64,000 nt of DNA from Halorubrum lipolyticum DSM 21995 (GCF_000337375.1 NZ_AOJG01000009.1:42819-106818), one strand, 5' to 3'; shown: positions 43,339 through 53,049, counted from the first letter of the stretch. Numbers and translations: made by a program. The notes: generated from the letters alone by a model not told the origin.

Positions 43339-45759
43339 TCAAGCAGTGGCGACTCGAGTGCCATTTTGAACCATCGCTGCCGACACGGATATTGAGTCCG
43401 TATCAGAGGGGAGCCCCTCACCCTCAATTTCATAGTCGCCGGAGTGTGCAACCGGTATCGAGAAGGTTCCATTTGCGTCTGTCGTTGTCCTGCGCTCATA
43501 CGTGAACGGGTCTTCAAGCCCATCAACCTCTGTCTCAGTTCTAACCGTCACTGTTGAATCTGGTGTCGCGTTGCCAGTGATCGTGGCGCCGTTGACGGGC
43601 CGAAACACGGCTGGGCCACCATCCGTCGTAACATACGATAGTTGGAACCGCCCGGACCCATCCGTCGCTGCGGTTGCACTCCCGTGCTCTTCATATAACC
43701 GTACATATGCTGACTCCGGTGGGAGATCAACACTCAACTCGTGGAGTACGACGTATCCGACCCGATCGCTAAACTGATCGGCATAACTATCGGGATTCGG
43801 ACTCTGTGCGAAGGATTCGTAGTTGCTTTGCGCATATCCGTACGAGCGTGAATCTCCGTTTACAGCGTAATTGAACATCCGATTTTGTCCCCACTCGCTC
43901 AGAACGTAGTCGGGGCCCTCACGCTCACTAGCATCGGTGTCGATCCAGTCAATTGCATCCGCTTCTGCATCGGTGGCCGCAAGGGTGTCTGTCACTGCGG
44001 GAATCATGAAAATACTGAGACTTGAGAGCAACACAATAACGACGACGACGTATCCGGCTTGCTGCCACGATCCGCCGGGGAGCGACAGATCAAGCCGTTT
44101 GCGGTCCTCTCGGTTGCCAAAGAGTACTGGTCTATCTGCAAGTTCAATGACCGACAGGAGGTGTGCAATTCCGACTCCAGAGAACACAGCCACGACACTA
44201 GTCGCCTCTCCTGCGAACCGTACTTGGAGCACTCCGAATCCAATCAGTGTGATACCGTAGCTAATGAGGACGAGCCACCGCGGTTCGTGTGTACGAACAC
44301 ACTGCCATGTAATAACTCCCAGAACTGGGAGGGCTACGAACAAGAACCAGCCAAAGTGATCGACCGGCCCGATGATCACTCCAAAATCCGCGGCGAATAG
44401 CGATCGAGTTTCGGCAATCCCTTCTCGCCCGAGTAACGCACCGGAGGTACGATCGAGGAGTCGAGCGGCTGCCGCTGGGCGGATTGTTTCAAACCCAACC
44501 CACAACGGCACGATACTTACCGCAGATGTAACCAGATGGATACCTGGATGAATATCGAATCGCCTGAACACTGTCGCCGTACCCGCGACGACGACGATAC
44601 CAACCGCGACGAGCGCCAGTGTATAGACCACAACCGGCTCCTGCCATCCCGCCCGCGCGTGGAGCGCGTACGCCAGCAAGAAACCAATCCCGAGCGAGCC
44701 GACGACCGGCGTCGCTGCAACGAGCGGGTTCCAGCCTGCGCGCAGATCAGATGTTGCCCGGAGTGTGCTGTACACTGCGAGTCCAACTAGCAGGATTGGC
44801 GACCCGTTCCAACTGTGGACCATTATCGCAAACACGACACCCAACGCTGCGACGACGAGCCACGTTTTTAGTGAGGTCAGATGATCGAGTTGCCCGTTCG
44901 GATGCTGCCTCTCGTGGTCACGTGCGAGCCAAAGAACGCCGGCAATTGAGAGCGTGAGCCAGACATAATCGAGAGCGTGGTGGTCAAAAAAGCCGATTCC
45001 GGAGTACAGCACATGGCCTGGCAAGAACGCAAAGACGACCACGGAGAGGATTCCAATCCGTTCGTCGTTCGTCGTCCAGACTGCGAGCAGATAGACGCCT
45101 CCCCCGACGGCGAGTGAGGCGATCACGGGAATCCACGCCACAATTTCGATCGCGTTTGTCCCGTTACCGCCGAACAGTAGCGTTGCCCACCAGCCGATGG
45201 TTGGCACGAGCGGTTCACCGAAACCCCCTCCCAGAACCTCGAGAATTGCCTCAAAATCTAGTGGATTAGGGCTAGAATCGACTAACCGCTCAACCCAATA
45301 TAAATAATAGTATGGGTCATTTCCTGGAAGAAGCACCCGTTCGTCACGGAATACACGGCTGATTCCGGTTATCCGAGCTACAAAAAGCAATACAAAGCTG
45401 ACTGCGAGTCCAGCGATCAAGTCTGGATTGCGTCGTGTTTTGAACTGCGTGATCCGCTCTCGAAGCTGTATTATACGTGTGTCAGCTGCTGAGGAGGGCG
45501 TGGCGTCGTATGCTTCACCTGTCAGTGCCGCCTTGACTGCCTCTGGCTCGGACACACGGTAGGTCTGATTCGTCTCGTCGCTCGGCGCCTTCTCTACGAT
45601 CCCCCGTGAGACAAGTTCGCCGAATGTACCGGAATCGACGTCGATATCGTCGAATGACCAAGGCGCACTTTCATCGACGGCGAGGATTGATTCGAGCGCT
45701 GGTTCGATATCTGGTCGCTCCTCGAGTAGCGCCCGCGTCTCTGCGTACGGATCCGCCAT
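43339..45759 (-). CDS. STT3/AglB-like oligosaccharyltransferase paralogue with extra N-terminal domain
   Basis: 806 residues. Residues 1-110 are soluble and look like a winged helix (AETRALLEERPDIEPALESI, VSRGIVEK, QTYRVSEPEAVKAALTG). Then comes an STT3-type GT-C core of about 13 helices with GNDPYYYLYWVERLV (DxD-like first loop) and FFDHHALDYVWLTL. Where the canonical enzyme has WWDYG, this has EWGQNRMFNYAVNG at about 623. The C-terminal part carries a beta-sandwich (about 720-800, NGATITGNATPDSTVTVRT). Such haloarchaeal STT3 paralogues are separate from AglB. It could attach another glycan or be a GT of different acceptor. Confidence 0.75.
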   Translation of the reverse strand: MADPYAETRALLEERPDIEPALESILAVDESAPWSFDDIDVDSGTFGELVSRGIVEKAPSDETNQTYRVSEPEAVKAALTGEAYDATPSSAADTRIIQLRERITQFKTRRNPDLIAGLAVSFVLLFVARITGISRVFRDERVLLPGNDPYYYLYWVERLVDSSPNPLDFEAILEVLGGGFGEPLVPTIGWWATLLFGGNGTNAIEIVAWIPVIASLAVGGGVYLLAVWTTNDERIGILSVVVFAFLPGHVLYSGIGFFDHHALDYVWLTLSIAGVLWLARDHERQHPNGQLDHLTSLKTWLVVAALGVVFAIMVHSWNGSPILLVGLAVYSTLRATSDLRAGWNPLVAATPVVGSLGIGFLLAYALHARAGWQEPVVVYTLALVAVGIVVVAGTATVFRRFDIHPGIHLVTSAVSIVPLWVGFETIRPAAAARLLDRTSGALLGREGIAETRSLFAADFGVIIGPVDHFGWFLFVALPVLGVITWQCVRTHEPRWLVLISYGITLIGFGVLQVRFAGEATSVVAVFSGVGIAHLLSVIELADRPVLFGNREDRKRLDLSLPGGSWQQAGYVVVVIVLLSSLSIFMIPAVTDTLAATDAEADAIDWIDTDASEREGPDYVLSEWGQNRMFNYAVNGDSRSYGYAQSNYESFAQSPNPDSYADQFSDRVGYVVLHELSVDLPPESAYVRLYEEHGSATAATDGSGRFQLSYVTTDGGPAVFRPVNGATITGNATPDSTVTVRTETEVDGLEDPFTYERRTTTDANGTFSIPVAHSGDYEIEGEGLPSDTDSISVSAAMVQNGTRVATA

Positions 45760-45937
45760 TATCAGACACCTCGTTGGCGACCTGATAAAATCCAGTGTTC
45801 GTCACTCGTACTCTGTTTTTAACGAATTGCACTCTTATCGGCTGCTTCGATAAAATCGGCATAATCTGAAAACCGGCGTCTCACACCGCTGAGAGGCCTT
45901 TGAGACTAATTAACACACAACGCAGGCCACACAAAGC

Positions 45938-45946
45938 ATTTATACT
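45938..45946 (+). promoter_or_regulatory. TATA box of the S-layer gene and long leader
   Basis: CATTTATAC suggests transcription from about 45968, giving a leader of about 145 nt before the ATG at 46113. Haloarchaeal S-layer genes are known for long leaders. The leader contains a six-codon frame, MRHEGE, at 45984-46004. The wider gap 45760-46112 has no other gene. Confidence 0.55.
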
Positions 45947-46112
45947 GACCGCATTAACGTACGTTCGCAGCCCCTACCCCAACATGCGACACGAAGGCGA
46001 GTAATCCCAACCGAGTCTGGCCGTATCTCGACGAGGTAGTCGACCACTGTCGAACGGGCGAATGAGGTTGAGACAAAGCACACTGTCGCGATGCAGACAA
46101 CACACAACAACA

Positions 46113-48749
46113 ATGACAAACGATACACACTATCGCACGAAGGCTAACGCAGTCTTCTTTGCGGCGGTCATGGTGCTTTCCATGGTCGCAGTCGGATTCG
46201 CGGCCGCACCGGCCGCTGCCCAAGACTTGGGCAATTCCGACGCTGAGTTCGATGGCACAGAATATGATCGCGTACTTAATGGCGGCGAGACCGTCTACCA
46301 GGGACAGCTTGCTCTGGTAGATGTCTCCGGGTTCAGCTCCCCGAGCGACGCCGAACTTCGTCGGGTTGATGACGAAGGTGACATCGGTCAGCTCGTGTCC
46401 TCACCGGATGTCGTTGAGGACTCCGCTGGCACCGAGTACGTCATCCTCGACACGACGAACCGCGACGCAGACCAGTACGTTGTCACTAACGAGTCGCGTG
46501 GCGACTCGGCAAGCGGCAACGGAACCGAGTTTGAACTGGTCGTTCAGGACGTCGATTTCTCCTTTGACGGCGACAGCGTTGACAACGCCGGTGAATCGGA
46601 TATCGACCTGAATGTTGACTCGGACATCCGGAATAACTACGTCACCACGTTCACTGCTGACGGTCTTGACGAGGACGACCTCGAAAGCATCTTCAACAGT
46701 TCCAATGAGTTCGAAGATGTCTCGAGCGACTACCTGGACGATGATGACGAAGTGCTCCGTAACGAGACGTACGCTGCTGCCACCGATGGTACCCTCGAGA
46801 CTGGCGATTACATCCTGACGGAGGATGCGATCCACGTCTTCAATGCTGAAGAGGTCGACTCAGTCGACTTCGAAGACATCGACACCGGCGAGTACGACTT
46901 CGAGGCGAGCGTGCTTGACACGACCGCTGAGGACACCACGACGATCGAAGTCACCGAAGGCCAGGCGGGCGACGCCAGCTTCTCGGATGACATCTACGAG
47001 ACCAGCCAGGGCGATGTCGCTGACATCGACGTCGAGTTCTCCGACGGTCAGGAGGTCGCTTTCCTCCGTGTCGGTGACGACGACGAAGTCAGCTACGAAC
47101 TCGACCTGAGAGTTGACTCCGATGGTGCTGACGAGGTTACCGTCGAGTTCAACACGTACACGGCTGGGAACGACAGCACCGACCTCGATCTGAACGAAAC
47201 TGACGACCTGAACCAGGTCGTTGATGTTTCGACCGAGGACGACGACGCTGATCCCACCGTCGAGTACGCCGGTACGGACCAGGACCTCGCTGAGACCGGC
47301 GCCATCCTCGGACAGGGCGGCTACCCGCTCGAGCTGGCTACGGACAGCGACGACCTCGGCGACTCGGACGAAGTTGGCGAGCTCTTCATCGAGGAGCGGT
47401 CCACCACTGAAGACATCACGATGTGGACCGCACCCGACGATTCGCTCGGTGACATCGAGGATGTCGACGACATCACTGATGGCGTCGAGAACGACGAGAT
47501 TACTGAGTCCAACACGATCGCTGAGGGTGACGTCGTCATCCACGAACTCAGCGCAACCGGTCTGGAAGGCCTCGTCGATGCCAACGGAGACAACCTCGCG
47601 GATACGCTGACTTCGCGCGATGACGATGTCAACGGTACGGATCTGCGGCTCCGCCAGACGGCGGACTCGACGGATACGAACCAGCCGCGGAAGACTATCA
47701 ACGTCACCGGAATGGGTGAGGACGTGTCTGTCTTCGAGGACGGTGAGGGCACGTACTACATCGCGTTCGACTCCGACAACATCGAATTCGAAAACGCGGA
47801 CTCTGACGCCGACGTCGACGGCGACGAATACGATGTCGAGTTCCGCGTCAAGGATCAGCGTCTCCTCGATTACGATGATGACGCTGAGCCGGAAGACGAG
47901 TACGAGACCGCGACGGGCTCCTTCAGCCTCGAAGAGGCAACCGGCACCATCGATACGGCCTCCGAGAGTGGCCTCGTCGAAGTCTCGAACACTGAAGAAG
48001 AACTCATCACCGGCACGACGAACCTTGCGCCTGGTACGGAACTCTCGTTCCGTGCGAGCTCCGCATCGGACGTCTCGCCGCGCTTCCGCCTGTCGGCTCA
48101 GAACGACGTCGTCGTTCAGCCTGACGGTACCTACGAAGCTGAGTTCGACTTCTCCGACGCGTCGGTTGACGACGAGTTCAGCGTTGAACTCCGTACGCTC
48201 GACGACGTGAGCGAAGACGGTGTCGTCGTCGAATCCACCGACGACGCTGAAGCCACGTTCGAGGTCTCGGACCTCGAGCCCGCCGAGGCAACGGCCACGG
48301 CTGGTGACGAAGTGACCGTCTCCGCGACGATCGAGAACACCGGCGACGCAGAGGGTACCCAGGACGTCGCGCTCACGCTTGACGGCGAGGAGCTCGACAC
48401 CTCGGAGACCACTCTCGAAGCCGGCGGCAGCACCACGGTCGAGTTCACCGCGGACACGACCGACCTCGAAGCCGGTGACTACACGCACGGTGTGGCCACC
48501 GACGACGACGAGGCAACCGGTACGCTGACCATCGAAGCCGCCGACGACGGCGACGACGGCGACGATGGCTCGGACGGTGACGACGGCTCCGACGGTGACG
48601 ACGGCACCGACGACGGTGACGACGGCTCCGACGGAGACGACGGTGACGACGGCGGCGACTCCGAAGACGGGACGCCCGGCTTCGGTGCGCTCGTCGCACT
48701 CGTCGCCCTCATCGCGGCTGCGCTCCTCGCGACGCGGCGTAACGAGTAA
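46113..48749 (+). CDS. S-layer glycoprotein
   Basis: 878 residues. Signal peptide ANAVFFAAVMVLSMVAVGFA with cleavage after AAAPAAA, then an acidic beta-rich ectodomain (Asp/Glu far above average), about eight N-x-S/T sequons (NES, NGT, NSS, NET, NDS, NET, NGT, NVT), and a CARDB-like domain (about 745-820, ATATAGDEVTVSATIENTG). A linker made of Asp-Gly-Ser units (about 824-852) leads to TPGFGALVALVALIAAALLA-TRRNE, the PGF-CTERM signal removed by archaeosortase A. Length and architecture fit haloarchaeal S-layer proteins, and the long leader fits high expression. The ATG at 46113 starts the signal peptide; upstream extension lacks sense. It is a likely target of AglB. Confidence 0.9.
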   Translation: MTNDTHYRTKANAVFFAAVMVLSMVAVGFAAAPAAAQDLGNSDAEFDGTEYDRVLNGGETVYQGQLALVDVSGFSSPSDAELRRVDDEGDIGQLVSSPDVVEDSAGTEYVILDTTNRDADQYVVTNESRGDSASGNGTEFELVVQDVDFSFDGDSVDNAGESDIDLNVDSDIRNNYVTTFTADGLDEDDLESIFNSSNEFEDVSSDYLDDDDEVLRNETYAAATDGTLETGDYILTEDAIHVFNAEEVDSVDFEDIDTGEYDFEASVLDTTAEDTTTIEVTEGQAGDASFSDDIYETSQGDVADIDVEFSDGQEVAFLRVGDDDEVSYELDLRVDSDGADEVTVEFNTYTAGNDSTDLDLNETDDLNQVVDVSTEDDDADPTVEYAGTDQDLAETGAILGQGGYPLELATDSDDLGDSDEVGELFIEERSTTEDITMWTAPDDSLGDIEDVDDITDGVENDEITESNTIAEGDVVIHELSATGLEGLVDANGDNLADTLTSRDDDVNGTDLRLRQTADSTDTNQPRKTINVTGMGEDVSVFEDGEGTYYIAFDSDNIEFENADSDADVDGDEYDVEFRVKDQRLLDYDDDAEPEDEYETATGSFSLEEATGTIDTASESGLVEVSNTEEELITGTTNLAPGTELSFRASSASDVSPRFRLSAQNDVVVQPDGTYEAEFDFSDASVDDEFSVELRTLDDVSEDGVVVESTDDAEATFEVSDLEPAEATATAGDEVTVSATIENTGDAEGTQDVALTLDGEELDTSETTLEAGGSTTVEFTADTTDLEAGDYTHGVATDDDEATGTLTIEAADDGDDGDDGSDGDDGSDGDDGTDDGDDGSDGDDGDDGGDSEDGTPGFGALVALVALIAAALLATRRNE

Positions 48750-48781
48750 CGCAGCAGCGATTCACCACGTCCGCTAACCAC

Positions 48782-48820
48782 CGGCCCTCACGGGCCGACT
48801 CCTTCGCGGTTTTTCTTTAT
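48782..48820 (+). terminator. Terminator after the S-layer gene
   Basis: CGGCCC (48782-48787) and GGGCCG (48792-48797) form a strong hairpin, followed at 48810-48820 by a T-rich run TTTTTCTTTA. It lies about 30 nt past the stop and fits a strong terminator. Confidence 0.7.
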
Positions 48821-48859
48821 GACGCTCCGCCTCAACCGGTGAGCGACAGCTGTCGGTGT

Positions 48860-49310
48860 CTGCTTAGAACCACGTACTGAGCCTCTTGAGCGCTCTGACC
48901 GCAAGCGCGAGCAGTGCATCCCGAATGTTACTCTATGACATCGTACGCCTGATTCACGCACTAGTTAGTCGTATACCTCTGCAACCAGACTGGGGAACGT
49001 TCTACTCAGGACATCGGGGATGTCCTCTGAGACGCCGATCATATCGCACAACTCGCGATTGAGGCCGGAAGCGACTGCTCGCGCTGGAGCGCGTACCTGA
49101 TGGCGTGTCATGCTACTTGTCGCCGTACCGATCGATGATCTGCTCGGCCTTGTAGCCGATCACGACGACGACTTACGTCGTGCCTGCGTCAATCAGGTTG
49201 TCGAGCACTTTCTGGGTCAGCGGCGTCCCGTCACCTCGACCAGCACCATCGACTTGTCGTCCGTCAGCGGTCGGATTTTGGTCCCTTCCCTGTCGCGAAT
49301 ACCACTGTTT
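48860..49310 (-). pseudogene. Debris of a nucleotidylyltransferase gene and of another glycan gene
   Basis: Between about 49100 and 49300 the minus strand reads GTKIRPLTDDKSMVLVEVTG, PLTQKVLDNLIDAGTT, stop, VVVVIGYKAEQIIDRYGDK, stop, which is the nucleotide-binding half of an AglF-type enzyme with two in-frame stops and a frameshift. Nearer the S-layer gene, ELCDMIGVSEDIPDVLSRTF ends at a stop (about 48962), and IRDALLALAVRALKRLST (about 48866-48930) resembles a glycosyltransferase C-terminus. None can make a full protein. The 680-bp gap 48750-49427 holds only this, the terminator and the next promoter. Confidence 0.65.
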
Positions 49311-49499
49311 ACATAATTAGTTAATGCTGATGGACTCCAAAATAGAATGTGAGGACACTTATCATTTGGATATATTCTCCTTTAATTTCTGAGTTACAGG
49401 GATCATAGGGGTAATTCTGCGGCAGAGTTGCTTTATTTTATGGAACCAATCAGTAGATTCGTTAGCTTCATTCTTTCTGCTCGTGTACTTGTGTATAAG

Positions 49500-50429
49500 A
49501 TGCATTCTGCTTCTCCAACAGTGAGCGTTGTTATCCCTCATTTTGAAGCCCCAGAACTACTCCGAGATGCACTTTCATCAGTCGAATCACAAACATACGA
49601 TCATATTAAATGTATTGTAGTTGACGACTGTTCTGATTGTGACATCCGCTCTGTAGTTGATGAATACGCTAATACCCGACTGAAAATACACGAAAAGAAT
49701 CAGGGGGCTGCTGCTACAAGAAACACCGGAATTAGTTTAGCAGAGGGAGAATATATTGCGTTCTTGGATGTTGATGACACTTGGGATAATAGAAAGATCG
49801 AGGCACAAGTGGCGATCTTTGAGAAGAATAATGAAAATGTGGGACTAGTCTATTCTGGATTTGAGCAAGTGTTTCCTGACAAAGTATCAATAACACATGA
49901 TCCAGTATACAGGGGTAATATCTATAAAAAAGAACTTGAGAAGGATCGAATACATCCCACATCAACAGTTATGGTAAGGAATGATGTATTAGAGGAAGTT
50001 GGTGGATTTAATGAGAATCTCCCCGCTCGCCAAGACTACGAACTCTGGCTCCGAGTAACCGAAAAGTATAGTGTTGACGTTGTTGACCAAATCCTAGTCA
50101 CGAAAATAGAACGAAAAGATAACATCTCAAACGACTATACTCGTCGGATTGAAGGTGACTTATTAGTGCTAGAATTTGTTCAGAAAAAAATAAACGATCA
50201 CCAGATTAGTTGGATACTTCGAAGAAAGATTGTGTCATATCACCACTATCTAATCGGACGTGATTATGATCTTTTAGGTGACAGGAATAAATCACTTCGT
50301 CATATAATTCAATCGTTATTGTTGTATCCATTGAGAGTTGAAACTTGGGGGATGGTTCTAATTTTGTTACTCGGCATCAACCGAAAGGGGAGGGTATTTA
50401 GGCAAATAAAACGACTAATTGGTCAATGA
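49500..50429 (+). CDS. Family 2 glycosyltransferase
   Basis: 309 residues from the ATG at 49500; an in-frame ATG at 49440 would add a hydrophobic stretch (RFVSFILSARVLVY) and cannot be excluded. TVSVVIPHFEAPELLRDALS, IKCIVVDDCSD, AAATRNTGISLAEGEYIAFL with DVDDTWDN (DxD), and RQDYELWLRV mark the GT-A fold. AT-rich, in the second variable cassette. Its stop overlaps the start of the PP-loop gene by four bases (ATGA). Confidence 0.88.
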   Translation: MHSASPTVSVVIPHFEAPELLRDALSSVESQTYDHIKCIVVDDCSDCDIRSVVDEYANTRLKIHEKNQGAAATRNTGISLAEGEYIAFLDVDDTWDNRKIEAQVAIFEKNNENVGLVYSGFEQVFPDKVSITHDPVYRGNIYKKELEKDRIHPTSTVMVRNDVLEEVGGFNENLPARQDYELWLRVTEKYSVDVVDQILVTKIERKDNISNDYTRRIEGDLLVLEFVQKKINDHQISWILRRKIVSYHHYLIGRDYDLLGDRNKSLRHIIQSLLLYPLRVETWGMVLILLLGINRKGRVFRQIKRLIGQ

Positions 50430-51703
50430 ACAACTCTATCTCTGCTATGGAGTTATATCTCAAGTACAAGCCAAGCTCTGTAGTTACTACTACAGAACTC
50501 ACAGACACAACGTGCGGTATATATCCTTGCTACTATCGTATTACAGAAAGTGGTCTTAAAGTATCAACATCAGCGGTATCCCTCATCATTGAATCTGAGA
50601 AGTACAGTCGGAATGCCAATTATGAGGTTCAGCCATTTATTGAAAATTTCGGTGGAAAAAACATGGCATCTCGGATTGAAGATCTAGGAACTAGTCTTCC
50701 ACAGTGCTTGAAGTCTCAGATTCCAGAGTCAATCATAAAGTTATTAAAACAAAAGTCGATCCTTCCCGAACAACATTGGGATGAACAAAGACAGACGTTT
50801 GCTGACGACGTATACCGGCTACAGCCGTTTGAAACAGTTACTCAAGAGGGAGACCGCTTCCAGAATATCGAGTTTAAGCGAACACTTTCTGAGAAAGACG
50901 AGTTTATACGTCTTAGTTCTCAGTATCTAACAGAATATGTTCACCAGATAGAAAAGCAGTATCCAAATCATGAACATATCGTGCTAACCGGTGGAAAGGA
51001 TAGTTTACTCATTCATTTAGTTCCAAAGTTAACCGAAAATTGGAGTGCCTTCAGTGCGTATCCGAACTACAAAAACACCCAAAATTTTTTTGATGTGAAC
51101 GGAATACATGTAAATAAGCTCTTCACTCACAACAATACGAATCAAGAAAGTCCCGGTGAAACAGTGAAGAAAGCTATCTGTTCAGATCTTCGGGCAGACC
51201 CCCGACATATCCGGTGGCGTACAGAGCTCGCGAAAATAAGTAAGGAATTGGATCACAAATGTATCTTCTGGGCTGGAACAGAAGGTGATACAATAAATAG
51301 TTACTATTCAGCGTTCCATAGCGAAAATGAGCAGGGGTATTTTGACCTACAGATGTCGAGAGCTGCTAACTGGCAAGGAACAACACACCAGACGACCGCA
51401 AATTTCACCGGGTCACCGATGCTCTCTCTGTACCACTCACCAAAACTCTGGAGAGATGTCTACCGGAAGTACGACCCCGCAATGATTAAAGAAGGCGATG
51501 ATCTACGGGATGAAATCGGGCAGCAGTTGGCTGGTGGCCCTATTACATGGCCGCAGACTAATCCCGGACCATCGCCGTATCAGTACAATAATGAGATCGA
51601 TCTAGAACAGGCTTATGAGTCTTTTATTCAACAGTATCGATGCCGTGAATATCAGCCGCTATTGTATGAAATTGAGTCCACCGACGTAGAAGCACTCACC
51701 TAA
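50426..51703 (+). CDS. Asparagine-synthetase-like PP-loop ATPase
   Basis: 425 residues. HEHIVLTGGKDSLLIHLVPK (about 186-205) is a variant of the SGGxDS PP-loop used to adenylate a carboxyl group, with WRTELAKISKELDHKCIFWA further on. Residues 1-170 look like the N-terminal beta domain of asparagine-synthetase relatives (YRLQPFETVTQEGDRFQN), but no N-terminal Cys nucleophile is present, so ammonia or an amine must come from elsewhere. It is translationally coupled to a glycosyltransferase, so it may amidate a sugar uronate or attach an amine or amino acid to the glycan. The role is inferred. Confidence 0.6.
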   Translation: MNNSISAMELYLKYKPSSVVTTTELTDTTCGIYPCYYRITESGLKVSTSAVSLIIESEKYSRNANYEVQPFIENFGGKNMASRIEDLGTSLPQCLKSQIPESIIKLLKQKSILPEQHWDEQRQTFADDVYRLQPFETVTQEGDRFQNIEFKRTLSEKDEFIRLSSQYLTEYVHQIEKQYPNHEHIVLTGGKDSLLIHLVPKLTENWSAFSAYPNYKNTQNFFDVNGIHVNKLFTHNNTNQESPGETVKKAICSDLRADPRHIRWRTELAKISKELDHKCIFWAGTEGDTINSYYSAFHSENEQGYFDLQMSRAANWQGTTHQTTANFTGSPMLSLYHSPKLWRDVYRKYDPAMIKEGDDLRDEIGQQLAGGPITWPQTNPGPSPYQYNNEIDLEQAYESFIQQYRCREYQPLLYEIESTDVEALT

Positions 51704-51772
51704 ATAAACCGTTCTAAGTAACATTGTCAATCTAGCGTCAGAACAAGGATATAGAATATTGTTCTTGATTCA

Positions 51773-52936
51773 TCATTGCGTATTATAATTAGTATACCAG
51801 TTGGGTGTAATATCCGATTTTTCGATAGCGTAATTAACAGACTCTCGAATTTGTTCATGGAAAGCACCCACTGAGAACCGCTCTGCAAATGAGGATATCT
51901 CATTTTCTCCCCATTTAACACCGTCTTTTTCAAATTTTTTAACCATGTTGCGAATACTTTGGCCGCTATGATCACGTTCGAATGTGTACCCGTTCTTTCC
52001 ACAAACGGTCTGGTACTGAGTCATACCCTCATTTACCCCAATTAATGGTGTTCCTGCTGCAAAGGCTTCAACAGGAGAAATTCCGAAGTCCTCATCTTGA
52101 CCGTTGAACACAAATGCTTTTGCACCGGCCAACAACTTTTTTTTCGTAGATTCACTCACGTAGCCAGCGAATTCAATATTCTCACCGGCGATCGCTTCCA
52201 AGTTGTCTCGTTCAGGCCCGTCTCCGGCGACAACCAATTTAGCGTCAATCTCATCAAATGCACGGATAATGTCATCAACACTCTTGTGCCAGTCTAACCG
52301 GGAAAGAGTGAGATAATAATCTTCGGTCATCTTATCGTCTGGTGAGTAGTTATGAGTGTCTACGGGTGGGTACACAACATCGATTTTTTGCCCCGGAATG
52401 CCCCAGTATCGAGTCATCCGGCGTTTCACTTGCTCAGAGTTGGCTATGAATAGATCTGGTTTGTGAGTGTTGTGATCGAATAGAACACGAACCACATAAT
52501 AGAAGAGAAGCTTCAGTGATGGAATTTTATCATTTCTCACCTCGGATATTTGATCCGACTGACGACGATTGGTATGATGGATATATGCGACCCAAACCTG
52601 TTCCGTGGGTGGAACATAAAACAATGGTTCGTTCCCACTGGTCACCAGCACATCGTGATCTCTAAGAGGTTCAGCTACTTGCCACCCAAGAAGATGAGAT
52701 AGCATTCGTGTGACACCACCTCGTCGAAGTGCCCACTGGTTAACTCGGCCGTCGATCAATTGTTCTACATCTAAGTCATCCGGTTCAATTGATTCGTCAC
52801 GCCAACCCACGTAGAGGGGTGAATTTTCAAAAACACGTGAAAGCTCCCATGCGACGCGATCTCCCCCACCATTCACATGTTCCCCCCAATGCGCTACGGC
52901 GATATTATTATTCACAGAGAGTGAGTCGTTGTTCAT
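51773..52936 (-). CDS. Glycosyltransferase family 4
   Basis: 387 residues. AVAHWGEHVNGGGDRVAWEL opens the GT-B fold; LFIANSEQVKRRM, VVYPPVDTHNY, YYLTLSRLDWHKSVDDIIRA, LVVAGDGPERDN, FVFNGQDEDFGISPVEAFAA (E-x7-E region) follow. Similar to mannosyl/WbaZ-like transferases. AT-rich like its convergent neighbours; ends 70 nt from the PP-loop gene, tail to tail. Confidence 0.9.
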   Translation of the reverse strand: MNNDSLSVNNNIAVAHWGEHVNGGGDRVAWELSRVFENSPLYVGWRDESIEPDDLDVEQLIDGRVNQWALRRGGVTRMLSHLLGWQVAEPLRDHDVLVTSGNEPLFYVPPTEQVWVAYIHHTNRRQSDQISEVRNDKIPSLKLLFYYVVRVLFDHNTHKPDLFIANSEQVKRRMTRYWGIPGQKIDVVYPPVDTHNYSPDDKMTEDYYLTLSRLDWHKSVDDIIRAFDEIDAKLVVAGDGPERDNLEAIAGENIEFAGYVSESTKKKLLAGAKAFVFNGQDEDFGISPVEAFAAGTPLIGVNEGMTQYQTVCGKNGYTFERDHSGQSIRNMVKKFEKDGVKWGENEISSFAERFSVGAFHEQIRESVNYAIEKSDITPNWYTNYNTQ

Positions 52937-53049
52937 TGGTAGTCGATCGTATTTTGCGTGTTATAGATTTCACGAACGTATATTGTCTGTGGAGGTATAA
53001 TAAAAAGAAACATTGATCTTGAAATTCGTGACTAAATATATCGATTGTT

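Noticed and set aside
46860..48488. 542-codon frame antisense to the S-layer gene
   Set aside because: Arises from GAC/GAG codons read backwards as GTC/CTC; no signal or domain seen.
48445..48699. Arg/His-rich frame opposite the S-layer spacer
   Set aside because: Produced by GAC-GGC repeats of the Asp-Gly spacer.
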